DNA of 55,946 nucleotides. Origin: a virus. This document shows positions 16,429 to 27,010 of this stretch, one piece after another. Position 1 is the first letter of the stretch. Each line of letters starts with the position of its first letter. The notes under the pieces are model-generated. The model did no database searches and was not told where the DNA came from. It worked only from the letters and a program-made list of their open reading frames with translations. Location: positions 1 to 55,946 of IMG/VR virus record IMGVR_UViG_3300008258_000011; one strand, 5' to 3'. Both the position numbers and the translations under genes were made by a program.

Positions 16429-17607
16429 TTATTTCTCCAGTTTCTCTAAGCGAGTATTTAATTCTTTTATAGTGTTTTGTTGTTCTTTAATAGCTTCAAT
16501 TAAAAGTCCTACCACGTTTGCATACGCAACAGTCTTAAATCCGTCTGGAGTTTCACCAACAACTTCTGGTAAAAATTGTTCGACTTCTTGAGCGATTAAA
16601 CCGATTTCCTTCTTACCATCTTTTAGATAAGAAACTCCACGGAGTTTATTAACAACATCTACAGCATTATTTAGCGTTTTTACATCTGCTTTCAATCTAG
16701 CATCTGATGATTGCTGAAATAAATTAGCAAAAACACTACCGCTAAATGTATTTGAAGTACCTGCAAAGGTGTTATTTGAGGCTAAGGAAGGTACGTCCTC
16801 ACCAGTAGTAATTGTAGGATTTCCAGCAACACCATCGCCATTGGTAACAACAATTTTACCAGTAGTACCACTAATTCCACGTGTTACAGAAGATCCGTTG
16901 CCAGTTCTAACGTAAATACCGTTGGTAGCGATACCTGATAGTGCTACCAAGTCCGCATCGTAAGGCTGAACATCTGTACCAATAACAAGCCCTAGAGTAG
17001 ATCTTGCTGAAGCAGCATCCGCATCATCAACTAGGGTTCTGGCAAAAGAAGTAAAGGTTGCTAGAGCAGCAGTTCCAGAGCCAGTGTAATAAGGCAATCT
17101 ATCTGCAGCAGAATTTAATTCTGCAATAGCAGCTAGTTCAACGTCATATGCTTGTACGTTTACACCAATTTCTAATCCTAGATTATATCTAGCGTTAGTA
17201 GCGTTAGTAGCACCAGTACCACCAACACTAACTGGGATAGATCCACCAGAAATACTAATACTACCAACAGCGAGATTACCTGAAAACGAACCAGATGTTC
17301 CAGATAGTGCTCCAACCAGAGTTAGTGCATTTAAAGTAGTATTACCAGTTGCATCACGTGCAACGATAGAACTTTTATCCGTTGGGATAGGTAGAGTAGA
17401 TAACGCAGACAATCCATCAAGAAAGTCTGAATCTAAACCAGAACCTGTTCCATCAACTGTTTTTATCTTTGTTAAGATATCCGCAGCATTGTAACTAGCT
17501 GAATTTAGCTTAGTTGCTAACTCGTCATTTAAGTTTGTAAAGTTAGCATCTACTTCTACGTTGGTAAGGGGAGAACCTTTGGTAGTTCTTAAGACTAATG
17601 TCGCCAT
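16429..17607 (-). CDS. Tail fibre protein with peptidase S74 chaperone
   Basis: A 392-residue fibre protein. The N-terminus (MATLVLRTTKGSPLTNVEVDANFTNLNDE) is the conserved attachment segment of many marine phage fibres. The middle has two similar repeats (YNLGLEIGVNVQAYDVELAAIAEL and RSTLGLVIGTDVQPYDADLVALSGI). The C-terminus from SSDARLKADVKTL is a peptidase S74 intramolecular chaperone (GVSYLKDGKKEIGLIAQEVEQFLPEVV), ending in a coiled coil (IKEQQNTIKELNTRLEKLEK). S74 domains guide trimer folding and cut themselves off at the Ser before Asp. It is followed 2 nt later by the Cys-rich protein gene, which suggests that protein works at the same fibre. Confidence 0.9.
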   Translation of the reverse strand: MATLVLRTTKGSPLTNVEVDANFTNLNDELATKLNSASYNAADILTKIKTVDGTGSGLDSDFLDGLSALSTLPIPTDKSSIVARDATGNTTLNALTLVGALSGTSGSFSGNLAVGSISISGGSIPVSVGGTGATNATNARYNLGLEIGVNVQAYDVELAAIAELNSAADRLPYYTGSGTAALATFTSFARTLVDDADAASARSTLGLVIGTDVQPYDADLVALSGIATNGIYVRTGNGSSVTRGISGTTGKIVVTNGDGVAGNPTITTGEDVPSLASNNTFAGTSNTFSGSVFANLFQQSSDARLKADVKTLNNAVDVVNKLRGVSYLKDGKKEIGLIAQEVEQFLPEVVGETPDGFKTVAYANVVGLLIEAIKEQQNTIKELNTRLEKLEK

Positions 17608-17623
17608 TATTTTTCCTTTTGAT

Positions 17624-17848
17624 TCAGCGAGCGTTTAACAATGTTTTTAGCATTTGTTTTATATCAGAAAGCTCTGATTTAATATTATTTATTTCTACGC
17701 CCTGCTGTGCAATTGTTTCTCTTTCTTCTTGAACAGCGTTTCTACGATTAACATACTCAGCGTATGCAGACATATTAGTGTTCACGATGGCATTAGAAGT
17801 AGTATCTCTAACTAAGTCATCGTGACCAGAAACTTTTAGTATTTTCAT
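17624..17848 (-). CDS. Small coiled-coil protein of the tail region
   Basis: A 74-residue protein. I place the start at 17848 (MKILKVSGHDDLVRDTTSNAI), directly after the TAA of the giant upstream gene; a longer frame to 17863 would overlap it. This start resembles small proteins that follow the large structural genes in cyanophages. The C-terminal half (EERETIAQQGVEINNIKSEL and SDIKQMLKTLLNAR) is a predicted coiled coil. It may be a chaperone or a minor virion part; the function is not known. Confidence 0.65.
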   Translation of the reverse strand: MKILKVSGHDDLVRDTTSNAIVNTNMSAYAEYVNRRNAVQEERETIAQQGVEINNIKSELSDIKQMLKTLLNAR

Positions 17849-17849
17849 A

Positions 17850-20800
17850 TTATGCGCAAGCAATAATTCTCAAGTCTTTAATTCTTGGGATAGCAGAACT
17901 ATTTGTTGACTTCATAACCAATTTGACTTGAACTGCATCAAAAGGTACTAGGTTAGTCAATGAATAATCTACGTCGTAGAAAGATTCGTTTCCATTCTCA
18001 ACCTTAGTTGGGGCAGAAACGGGACTTGCTAGAGTATATTTAGTCTTATCTAAAGTTCCTGTAGAACCAAGAGAAGTCTTATAATATACAAGAACATCAG
18101 ATTGGCTAGGGATATTTGCAGCAAATCTTACTTTTAAGAACGTAGAAGGTAATGTAAGTTTAACAGGTTTTGTAACATACTTGGAAGCAGAAGATGAACC
18201 GACAGGGCTAATATCATCCGTAAACAAGTTAATTGAATCAACAGTAGTTCCTGAAACTGCAGATTCACTAGTGAATGTTACACCAGAAACTGTAATAACC
18301 CAAGTGCTTCCTGTAGTATTTTGTACATCAGTTACTAGGAATTGTCCGTTATTTCCAGCTGTAGTAGCGGAAGTAACACGGATAAAATGTCCAATTCCAA
18401 CAGTCTTCATTAAGTCTGTAACAGCAGTAACACTTGAAGTAATGGTAGAACCTGAGAAACTAAATGCTCCAGTTGCACCAGTAAATACAGTGATAAAGTC
18501 TACTGGTGTTACATTGGTATTTGTGTTTGTAGCCGAGTTAATTCTATTTGAAATCGCAGTCAGAGACATACGCTGAGTATCTAACACAGGAGATAATGAA
18601 TCATTGGTTGAAGACATATTAACAGCAAATGTCAACGACTTATTACCACCAGTAAAAGTATTCTCATTAACTTCAGAAGCAACAACTCTAGGGCTATACA
18701 CGTAGTTATTTGAATTAGCCAAGCAATCCAAGAAACTAATATCCTGAGCATATGGAGCTTCAGATCCATCTACTGATTTACCTGAAGTAGTTTTAATTCC
18801 ATACGAAACAGAAGTCTCGGAGAAACTTTGAATTTGAGCTGCTGGTTGGAATGCATCGTACTGAACTTGACCAGTGGCACGAACTGTACTACCACCAAAA
18901 TAACCAGTAGCAGTAGCTGTTGCAGTAGTGCTAATAGTATACGAGTCTAAATCAATATTTGTAACAAACCAAGTTCCATTTAATTGGTTTGCTGGAATAC
19001 CGTTTAGTGTGCCAGAAACGCCAGTTATAGTTACTTTAGCATTATCAGTTAATCCATGATTCTGCTGCCATACACGTACAATATTTGACCCAGCAGTCAT
19101 TTGGAACGGATCTTGTTCTAGAGTAGTGTATGGAAGTACATCATTTACAAACTGAACTGTACCAACAGCACTAGTGTCAAACTTAGCTTTATAGATTGTA
19201 AACTTCAAATCTTGAGTTTGATCAGCTGTCCAAGTAGAAGCATTCTGTGATTTAAACAATGATCCAAGATATGGTTGTTCGGAAATAGTTCTAGAAGTTC
19301 CTGGAACAGCATCGCCCAACTGAGAAATCCAAACATTATAATTGTTGCAATCAGACATTAAAACGATTGCATATTCACCCATGTCTTGAACGTAAACTGG
19401 TGATGGGAATACAAAAGATGTTGGTGTATCATAAGAAGGAGTAGCTACGCCATCTAGATCAACAGTATTTGTTGATAATGCAACTTGCTCTGGCTTTAGG
19501 GTAACTCTAGAGAACGGTAATACACGTTTTCCAGGATAGCCATTTACACACTCACGGATTTCCATTGTAACTGGAATATTATTATCTTTAGTAGCAAAAA
19601 ACACATCAACTTTAGTTAAGAATGCACCACCCTTATTATCAACCAAGAATGATTGTGCCAGAGGATCCCACCAACCTTGTGCTACAATACTAGTTGAATT
19701 CTCAATAATTGTTTGGGTGTCTTGAACAGCTTCTTGAACCAACTCTGCATTACGGACTGCATTAACTGTTGCTTGTTTAGTTTCAACAATACCTTCAGCA
19801 CGATAATTAGTACGACCACGAGAAGTAAATGCACCAGTAGCTAGTGGAACATCAACTAATTTTAACTCTCTGCTACCAGTACGGAAACGAATAGATTCTG
19901 TGTTTGGAATATTGAATATTAAATTAACATCACCATTTTGGTTGGTTATAATGTTACTTCCTGCAGTAGCAATAGTTCCTACGCTGGTAATTACACCAAC
20001 TGTGTTTGATACAGAACCAGTGAATGATTCACCATTCTGGAAAGTGCCGATAATATTTACAACGTGAAGTGTTTTAACCCAAGTAGCTGAATTTAATGGA
20101 TCAACTTTATTAAGATCAGATCCAACAATAACTGCAGTAGCATTAGAAGTTACACCACGAATATAATCACCACGATTTAAACAAACTTGAGTGTCACCAT
20201 TAATACGACGAGCAGTTTCAGTGGCAACACCACCAACGTTGGTATCAGTATCAAATACTCCAGTAGAAGTATAAGTGATTTTAGTGGCTGGTGTGCAATA
20301 AGCAGAAATATCTACGTTATCAAAGAATGGGTAGAAACGTGTTTTTGGTTTTAATCCACGGATTTGCACTAGAATATTTCTGGAACGAATGTAAGGGATT
20401 ACTGCAGTTGACAGTACACGATCAGAAACAATTTGATGGTCTACTTTAGGTACTAATGAAGTTTTAATACCAGTTCTAGATTGACCAACTTCAGTTGCAA
20501 AGGTTTCTCTTATCTGCCAAAATCCTCTACCAAATCCACCAGAACGTCCTAGAGAAACAGGAGTTCCACTCCACTGAGTTTGCCAAGCATTCCAAACTGT
20601 GCCAATAGCACCAGCTTTTTCAGCCAAGATAGACATTGTGCTAAAGTTTCCGTCAATGTTATTAATAATATCTGGGCGACGATCTACTTCAAACCAATCA
20701 TCAGTTTGTGGATTTAGTTTAACATTACCTAAGAAAGTAAATACTGCAAATGGGTTAATATTTTCTGTACGAGAAGCAAAATTTTGTTTTACTAACTCAA

Positions 20801-23800
20801 CGTTTTCTAGAATAGGTAAAGTAATTACATCAGAATGTTGTTGATAGAAAGCAGCTGCTCTAGCAGCTGGAGTAGATGCTCGCTCAATCAAGTTTACATT
20901 ACGCATAGAATAGAATGGGCGTAACTCACCATTCTCCATATCAATTGCGCAACGATAATCAGGAGAACTTACTTGACCAACACTATGGCCAGTAAAGTTA
21001 TCTACAGTAAAACCATTTTTAAATCTGTTTAATCCAGAACTATCTGTAATTGTTAAAGATTCTGTTTGTTGTTCAAGTAAAGATAAAGAAGTGTAGTATT
21101 CAAGGTTATCAATACGCTTTTCTAGTTTACCAATATCACGCATTGTATAACGACGATTATCAACACTCTCAACAAGAACATCGTTTATATCAAACGTATA
21201 TGGGTCAAGACGTAGTTTATACAAAACCATACCAGTGGCTGGATCTTCAGGATCTCCTGGACTTAGTGAAGATGTTCCAGAGATACTAAAAATTTCTCCA
21301 TTAATATCTATGGCAATTTTTTCATTTCTGGCAAGATAGTAAGTAAAGTCTGCACTAATAGTAGAACCACGTTTTGGTAACAAAGTTACTACAGAGAAAC
21401 TTCCATTATCATCCATGCGTGGACGGAAGTCTAAACCATCACGCAACTCGGTGGGGATAGAAGTGTAAGGAATAGTTGCTGGGAATGAATTAACTGTGCA
21501 GTAGTCACCACTAGTATGAGTGAAATACTCAAAGGTAACTCTAACAGGAGCCGATGGAGGAGCGTAAGTATCTTTAAGTAGAATTCTACCTAGATCATAG
21601 TGAGTGCTGCGTTGTCCGTTATCAAAATCATAGCGATCGCTAATATCAATGCTGTATGTTCCAGATGGTGATGCAAAAGATCCAGTGTCCATCATAATGC
21701 TGTTAATTTTCCAACAATCAGCTTTACCTAGAGAAAGAACTTGCGCAGTGGCAACAGTTGCTGTAGTAAAGGTAGTAGTTGCACCAATCACATGTGTTTT
21801 ACTTTTCTCAGTAGAACCAGCACCAGTTTTTTCAACAACAGCAATAACAATACAAGTTACACCATTTAGTGGCGCACCAACGTTAATAGTTGCACTTGAT
21901 CCAGCAACAACAACTGTGGCTGGAACAATATCACCAGTATCGTTTCTAGCAACAATAAAATTGCCAGTTACAGTACCTGAAGCAAAAGTTCCAGAAGAAG
22001 CATTAATAGTTAAAGTTCCTGATGCTACTACACCAGTAAAGTAACCAGTAACACTATACCTAGTATCATTTGTACCAAGTGCACTTCTTACAGATTTAAC
22101 TGTTGGGTAAGGTAATTTAAAGTTAGTACTTTCTTTTGCTGCATCTATAATGGTGGTTTCTATTAAAGAAAATGCAGAACCAGTAACAGTTAGTGGTGTT
22201 GCAGCATCTAGTGTTAAAGCATTTTGTGATGCAATAGCTGATACCAAGTGATTAGTAGTGCCAACTCTAATATAATCACCAACTACTAAATCTGTTAAAA
22301 ATGAAGTTCCAGTACCTGTAACTGCAGTTCCTGCAGCAGTTACAGAACCAATACTTGGTGTAAGGGTAGGGTTAATATCAGCAGTAAAACCAGAAGAAAT
22401 TGCGGCAATTTGTTTAACGTGACGATCGAAAGACTTACCATTAGTCATTTCAATATTGTATAAGAACAATTTGTAAGTAGCTGCAGTATTTCCTAATACA
22501 CCATTATCGTATTCAATGGCACGAACACGTGCAGTTCCAATAGTAGTTCCAGCTGGAGTACCACGAGTTGCTGTTATTCTATCTTGTAGGGTAACAACTT
22601 GATTGGTTGTAATTAGTGGGAGCTTTGTCAAATTAGTAACAATTACAAATGCACCCATCTCAGCTGGTGTAAATGCATTATCTGCTTGAACAAAGTCACG
22701 TGCTTTATTAATAGCAACATATTCGGTGGCGATCTTTTCTATCTCATATCCACGAACATATGCTTTACCTGGCTCTAAACCAATAGCTAATTTGTTTTCA
22801 TCACCAGTTTTAAAAATACCACGATTATATGTTGGAGTTGTTGTCAATTCCCACTGGATACCAGTAGAACCTGGACCATCATAAGCAGTACCACTAGTAT
22901 GAACTGGTGCAGTTGTTACAGAAGTTCCACTATTCTTAGCTACGTAGATTCTTCCAGCATTAGTAACTACGTCACCAATTAAGAATGGTGTATTTTGAAC
23001 CCACTGACCACGATCGTTTGTACGATGTTCGCGAACATCAATATTAAAATTACGAATAGTATAATCACCTGACTCATCATAAGTACGACGAGCCATAGTT
23101 TCTTCAAGAATTGAGTATTCTGTTCGACTTACGATTTTTCTGTTTACGCCATCTTCAATACGTAACAATTCAATAAAATCTTTATCTGCAACTGAGTTAA
23201 GAGGTAACTTAGCTAATTGTAAATCGATATAATAGCGATGTGCTCCAGGTGCTGCAAAGTTGTAGCTATTTTGAGCATTATCTAATAAAGTTTCATCATC
23301 TTCTGGAGTAACAGTTGATTCTGTTACTTGTAGACCAACTCTAAAAGATGGAGTAGTGCCATATTTGTCAACTACTAGAGAATGATCATCAACCAATACA
23401 AAGAAATTGTTAACATAGTAAATACCACGTTGAATAGAAACAATTGTTCCCTGTCCAGTAGAATCTACAGCTTGAGCTTGAAACGAATATAATCCATCTG
23501 AAGTAGTAATAACTTCTTCATTGGCAAAAACTTTGGTAGTATTATTGTTGCCAGAACTAGTATAACGAACATAAATTGTAGTAGGCTCAGTACTTTGCTG
23601 ACTCTGAACCTTAATAATTTCTGCAGTAAGTCCCTGATTTGCGCCAGTAACAGTTTTACCTTGTAGTTGGCTAATAAATGTTTCTACTGCAACACCATTG
23701 TATAGTGGCTGTAGTTTAACATAATTAGCACTGGTGTCAATTGAAATTTGACCAGGAACAACCATCGAACCTTGTTTAAAAATGTGATTACCGTGACGAG

Positions 23801-23939
23801 CAATCTGATTCTGTAGGATGGTTTGTAATTGAGTTAGTTCTCTAGCTTGAACTGCAAAAGATGGACGAAATAGGATTCTATAGAATTTACTATTTTCATC
23901 GTAATCGTCATTATACGGCTCTGTGTTAAAATCTATCAT
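17850..23939 (-). CDS. Giant DUF4815-like virion structural protein (2029 residues)
   Basis: The largest gene in the window. The N-terminus (MIDFNTEPYNDDYDENSKFY and then RILFRPSFAVQARELTQLQ, followed by LQNQIARHGNHIFKQGSMVVPG) is the DUF4815-type start of giant structural proteins in marine T4-like phages. Further recognisable parts are NFVLVDDHSLVVDKYG-like segments, MRDIGKLEKRIDNLEYYTSL, and PLAQSFLVDNKGGAFLTKVDVFF near residue 1400, then LPYTTLEQDPFQMTAGSNIV. The domain layout suggests a long peripheral baseplate or fibre protein. It follows gp8 in the position where T4 has gp9-gp12. A late-box variant (23974-23981) lies 35 nt upstream of the start. Confidence 0.8.
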   Translation of the reverse strand: MIDFNTEPYNDDYDENSKFYRILFRPSFAVQARELTQLQTILQNQIARHGNHIFKQGSMVVPGQISIDTSANYVKLQPLYNGVAVETFISQLQGKTVTGANQGLTAEIIKVQSQQSTEPTTIYVRYTSSGNNNTTKVFANEEVITTSDGLYSFQAQAVDSTGQGTIVSIQRGIYYVNNFFVLVDDHSLVVDKYGTTPSFRVGLQVTESTVTPEDDETLLDNAQNSYNFAAPGAHRYYIDLQLAKLPLNSVADKDFIELLRIEDGVNRKIVSRTEYSILEETMARRTYDESGDYTIRNFNIDVREHRTNDRGQWVQNTPFLIGDVVTNAGRIYVAKNSGTSVTTAPVHTSGTAYDGPGSTGIQWELTTTPTYNRGIFKTGDENKLAIGLEPGKAYVRGYEIEKIATEYVAINKARDFVQADNAFTPAEMGAFVIVTNLTKLPLITTNQVVTLQDRITATRGTPAGTTIGTARVRAIEYDNGVLGNTAATYKLFLYNIEMTNGKSFDRHVKQIAAISSGFTADINPTLTPSIGSVTAAGTAVTGTGTSFLTDLVVGDYIRVGTTNHLVSAIASQNALTLDAATPLTVTGSAFSLIETTIIDAAKESTNFKLPYPTVKSVRSALGTNDTRYSVTGYFTGVVASGTLTINASSGTFASGTVTGNFIVARNDTGDIVPATVVVAGSSATINVGAPLNGVTCIVIAVVEKTGAGSTEKSKTHVIGATTTFTTATVATAQVLSLGKADCWKINSIMMDTGSFASPSGTYSIDISDRYDFDNGQRSTHYDLGRILLKDTYAPPSAPVRVTFEYFTHTSGDYCTVNSFPATIPYTSIPTELRDGLDFRPRMDDNGSFSVVTLLPKRGSTISADFTYYLARNEKIAIDINGEIFSISGTSSLSPGDPEDPATGMVLYKLRLDPYTFDINDVLVESVDNRRYTMRDIGKLEKRIDNLEYYTSLSLLEQQTESLTITDSSGLNRFKNGFTVDNFTGHSVGQVSSPDYRCAIDMENGELRPFYSMRNVNLIERASTPAARAAAFYQQHSDVITLPILENVELVKQNFASRTENINPFAVFTFLGNVKLNPQTDDWFEVDRRPDIINNIDGNFSTMSILAEKAGAIGTVWNAWQTQWSGTPVSLGRSGGFGRGFWQIRETFATEVGQSRTGIKTSLVPKVDHQIVSDRVLSTAVIPYIRSRNILVQIRGLKPKTRFYPFFDNVDISAYCTPATKITYTSTGVFDTDTNVGGVATETARRINGDTQVCLNRGDYIRGVTSNATAVIVGSDLNKVDPLNSATWVKTLHVVNIIGTFQNGESFTGSVSNTVGVITSVGTIATAGSNIITNQNGDVNLIFNIPNTESIRFRTGSRELKLVDVPLATGAFTSRGRTNYRAEGIVETKQATVNAVRNAELVQEAVQDTQTIIENSTSIVAQGWWDPLAQSFLVDNKGGAFLTKVDVFFATKDNNIPVTMEIRECVNGYPGKRVLPFSRVTLKPEQVALSTNTVDLDGVATPSYDTPTSFVFPSPVYVQDMGEYAIVLMSDCNNYNVWISQLGDAVPGTSRTISEQPYLGSLFKSQNASTWTADQTQDLKFTIYKAKFDTSAVGTVQFVNDVLPYTTLEQDPFQMTAGSNIVRVWQQNHGLTDNAKVTITGVSGTLNGIPANQLNGTWFVTNIDLDSYTISTTATATATGYFGGSTVRATGQVQYDAFQPAAQIQSFSETSVSYGIKTTSGKSVDGSEAPYAQDISFLDCLANSNNYVYSPRVVASEVNENTFTGGNKSLTFAVNMSSTNDSLSPVLDTQRMSLTAISNRINSATNTNTNVTPVDFITVFTGATGAFSFSGSTITSSVTAVTDLMKTVGIGHFIRVTSATTAGNNGQFLVTDVQNTTGSTWVITVSGVTFTSESAVSGTTVDSINLFTDDISPVGSSSASKYVTKPVKLTLPSTFLKVRFAANIPSQSDVLVYYKTSLGSTGTLDKTKYTLASPVSAPTKVENGNESFYDVDYSLTNLVPFDAVQVKLVMKSTNSSAIPRIKDLRIIACA

Positions 23940-23973
23940 TCTTTTTGCTCTATTCTAGTTAAGTTTCTACTAC

Positions 23974-23981
23974 TATTTATT
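23974..23981 (-). promoter_or_regulatory. Late-promoter-like element AATAAATA
   Basis: TAAATA-core box 35 nt upstream of the giant structural gene, overlapping the end of the gp8-like gene. The first base differs from the T4 consensus. Confidence 0.4.
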
Positions 23982-26538
23982 AGAATTTAATAACAGTTCT
24001 TAAAGTAACTGTTTGATCTGCTGTTGGTGTAAATGCTTGCTTATTATCAATAAACAACAAGTCACCTGAATATTTATCTGCTGTTGGAAGAGTCACTCCA
24101 TTAATACCGAATGTTTGAGATGCTTCATTTGACATAACACCACCTGTAATTGGGATACCATTATCTAGAGATTGCACTAAAGCAGAATTTGCCGTTAGGT
24201 TGACAATTCTAAAACGAGTGTTATTTGTTGATAAACGAATTATCATATCTTGACTAAATTGAGCTAAATTAATGCTTCCATTAATAACAAAACAAGTAGA
24301 AGCCAAAGCTGAATTTAAGTTTTCTGTTCCACTATAAGTTCTTGGATTTTTAATAATACCAATTTGACGGAAGTCATTATTTACATCAAACCCTTGATTT
24401 TTATCTTTAGATACGTTTGTGTAAAACATTAATGATCTTGTGTATAAACCATTAATTGAATCTTTACCATGACCACCAAATGGAGTAATAACAGCACGTG
24501 CCTTAGCTCCGTATCCGTTACCAGTTATAATAACTCTAGCCCAACGATATCCTTGACCATAGTTAGTTATATTAATTTTAATAACACGACCAAGTGAAAG
24601 AACAGCTTGTGCCGTCGCACCAGTCCCATCGCCTTCAATAGTAATTGTAGCAGCTGCATATCCAAATCCACCAGATTGAACTTTACAAGACATAATTCTA
24701 CCATCAATAGTTAGTAGTTCAGTATTGGCTTGTAATGTAGAAACGTCGCCTGGAGAAAGATCAGCTGTTAATTCTGCTTGTGTACCATTTCCAGAAACTG
24801 TTAAGTTAGCGTAAGTATAACCAACCCCACCATCATCAATCTGAACACCAACAATTTGACCACCAGACAATAATGGAATTAGTTTCGCTTCAGATTTAAC
24901 ACCACTAAAATACGCAGATGCACCACCACCACCAGTAAAACTAATATTTGGTAGAGATGAATAACCAGCACCATAACGCAACACAGCAGTACCAGTAGCT
25001 GGAAAGCCTACATATGATAATGTGACAGTTCCATTAGTTGCACTACCAGAAGTATGAGTAGGTGCTGATGATCCTGATGTTCCTGCAACAGTTACGGTGT
25101 AAAGTCTATTTGAAGCAAATATTTGTTGACCAACTGTGTACGCAGTTGTTGCTGCCCAAGTAGTTCCAAATTGTACTGCTGGAACACTGGTAAAGCCATC
25201 ACCAGAATCTAATACAACAACTTTTTGCACTGATGTGCCAGACATAACTGCAGAAGAAACAATACCAGAACCACCCCCACCAGTATATGTAATAGTTGGT
25301 ACTGATGTATAACCAAGACCACCTGAAGTCATATTAACTTCAAGTAAGCTACCAATAAGATTAATTGCAGTAACGCTACCACCACTAACAGTTGCAGTTG
25401 CTCTGGCTGTTGTACCGATATATTTTAACGCAGCAGTTCCACTGGAAACAATACCAGATTTATGAGTAGGTGCTGGTGTAGCAAAAGTTCCAGGTAGTGT
25501 CACTTCATATATGTTAAGACCATGGTAAAACTTCTGTCCGAGTAGAACTTGCACATTTGCAGTCCATATGTTACCTGCAAATGGTGGATCAATAGTTACT
25601 GTTGCAGTGGTAAACCCAGAACCACCATTAACGATATTAGTTCCTGTAATTAATAATGGGTCACTGGCTCTGCTACCGTCACCAACTACTGAAATGCTCG
25701 CTGAAGTATAATCCTTACCAGCTTTATCAATTCTTACGTTTTGTATATTACCATTTGAATAAAATTGACCACGCAATGCAGTAACTACTGGCATATATGC
25801 ATCTGTAAAAAACTTATTGCGTAGTGCAATAGGTATTGAATACATATACTTCCAAATATAACCATCTGGCATAGTTACAGGGTCAACTGTTGTACCAACT
25901 GGTTTATATGTAGATTGAGCATTATTATTGTTATCTAAACATTTATATACGTTAAATTCATCAGTCAATACATAAAAATTAGCATCTTCCATTCTTTGTA
26001 CGCCAGAGAATGCTTTAGGTAAAATAGCAACTGCACTGGCACCTTCGCCACCGCCACCAGTAATAGTAACAGTTGGAACAGCATTATATCCACGACCTGG
26101 ATTCGTCAACGATATATCAATAATAACACCATTGACAATAGTTGCAATAGCAGTTGCACCAGTACCACCGCCACCAGTAATAGTAACAGTTGGAGCATCA
26201 GCAAAACCAAATCCACCAGAAATTAAATCAATACTGTCTAATTCATCGCTGTACTTATCATCATACATATCATAAATTTCACCAGCAGTCCAATCTCTAC
26301 GCTCAACAATAAAAGCAACGTCTGTTGACTTTATTTCTTTCATTGTAATAATTTCATTACGAGTTTTTAGATCGTAATCAAATGAGTCAATAGGAAATGG
26401 TGGCTGCAATTCATTATTCCACTCTAAGGTTTTACCTAGAAAATAATAATAGCGAGCACTACGATTTTGAATCTCACTAAACAATCCCTCAGCAATGGAA
26501 TTATGTAATCCTGATTTTAACAGTGATGAAGAAGACAT
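23980..26538 (-). CDS. 8: Baseplate wedge protein gp8-like, enlarged by Gly-rich repeats
   Basis: An 852-residue protein. The N-terminal block RSARYYYFLGKTLEWNNELQ, then MKEIKSTDVAFIVERRDWTAG and YIWKYMYSIPIALRNKFFTD, matches the gp8 baseplate wedge subunit of marine T4-like phages. T4 gp8 is 334 residues, so this one is much larger. The excess consists of repeats of the form GGGFGFADAPTVTITGGGG or GGLGYTSVPTITYTGGGGSG, each about 40-60 residues, interleaved with AAWAATTAYTVGQQIFASNR-type carbohydrate-module-like segments. The end returns to typical gp8 sequence (MFYTNVSKDKNQGFDVNNDF, then FRQIGIIKNPRTY). Synteny with gp25-gp6-gp7 upstream supports the call. Confidence 0.8.
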   Translation of the reverse strand: MSSSSLLKSGLHNSIAEGLFSEIQNRSARYYYFLGKTLEWNNELQPPFPIDSFDYDLKTRNEIITMKEIKSTDVAFIVERRDWTAGEIYDMYDDKYSDELDSIDLISGGFGFADAPTVTITGGGGTGATAIATIVNGVIIDISLTNPGRGYNAVPTVTITGGGGEGASAVAILPKAFSGVQRMEDANFYVLTDEFNVYKCLDNNNNAQSTYKPVGTTVDPVTMPDGYIWKYMYSIPIALRNKFFTDAYMPVVTALRGQFYSNGNIQNVRIDKAGKDYTSASISVVGDGSRASDPLLITGTNIVNGGSGFTTATVTIDPPFAGNIWTANVQVLLGQKFYHGLNIYEVTLPGTFATPAPTHKSGIVSSGTAALKYIGTTARATATVSGGSVTAINLIGSLLEVNMTSGGLGYTSVPTITYTGGGGSGIVSSAVMSGTSVQKVVVLDSGDGFTSVPAVQFGTTWAATTAYTVGQQIFASNRLYTVTVAGTSGSSAPTHTSGSATNGTVTLSYVGFPATGTAVLRYGAGYSSLPNISFTGGGGASAYFSGVKSEAKLIPLLSGGQIVGVQIDDGGVGYTYANLTVSGNGTQAELTADLSPGDVSTLQANTELLTIDGRIMSCKVQSGGFGYAAATITIEGDGTGATAQAVLSLGRVIKINITNYGQGYRWARVIITGNGYGAKARAVITPFGGHGKDSINGLYTRSLMFYTNVSKDKNQGFDVNNDFRQIGIIKNPRTYSGTENLNSALASTCFVINGSINLAQFSQDMIIRLSTNNTRFRIVNLTANSALVQSLDNGIPITGGVMSNEASQTFGINGVTLPTADKYSGDLLFIDNKQAFTPTADQTVTLRTVIKF

Positions 26539-26558
26539 ACTATCTCTTTATAGAAAGG

Positions 26559-26999
26559 TTAGCTTACAGTAACAACCCAAGTAATAGCGATAGAGTCGCC
26601 AGCAGCTTTGTTTACAACTGGGAAAGTAGTACGGCACAATAAAGTACCTAGAGAAGCAGCATTAAATACGCCTGCTTCAGTGATTGCACCAGTACCAGTA
26701 CCAGCTGGGAATGTTGATGTAAATGTAACTTGATTTGTTGAAGCTGTTCCTGTAGTAGCTACACGACCTGCCTCAGTACCTAACGTAGTATCTCCAGCTG
26801 CTGGAGTTGCAGTACCAGTACCAATAGCCATATGTGACATAATTGGAGATGCAGTACCAACAATACGTGAAGCAATAAAGTTCTTACCAGCAGTAACAAC
26901 TAAGTTTGGAACGTGCATAGAGTTTTTAACTAGTCCACTTTCATCGCGAACAACAATAGTTAGTTCGCCTTTCATTTTTAAGCCTTCGATTAAATTCAT
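26559..26999 (-). CDS. Small virion structural protein
   Basis: A 146-residue protein starting at 26999 (MNLIEGLKMKGELTIVVRDE), which follows AAAGGAG. The earlier in-frame starts would run into the preceding gene. The pattern LVVTAGKNFIASRIVG, SHMAIGTGTATPAAGDTTLG, TSTFPAGTGTGAITEAGVFN is shared with small structural proteins of many tailed phages, which sit next to baseplate genes. It looks like a single beta-sandwich domain. It lies between gp7 and gp8 homologues. The location in the particle is unknown. Confidence 0.65.
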   Translation of the reverse strand: MNLIEGLKMKGELTIVVRDESGLVKNSMHVPNLVVTAGKNFIASRIVGTASPIMSHMAIGTGTATPAAGDTTLGTEAGRVATTGTASTNQVTFTSTFPAGTGTGAITEAGVFNAASLGTLLCRTTFPVVNKAAGDSIAITWVVTVS

Positions 27000-27010
27000 A
27001 TGAATCTCCT

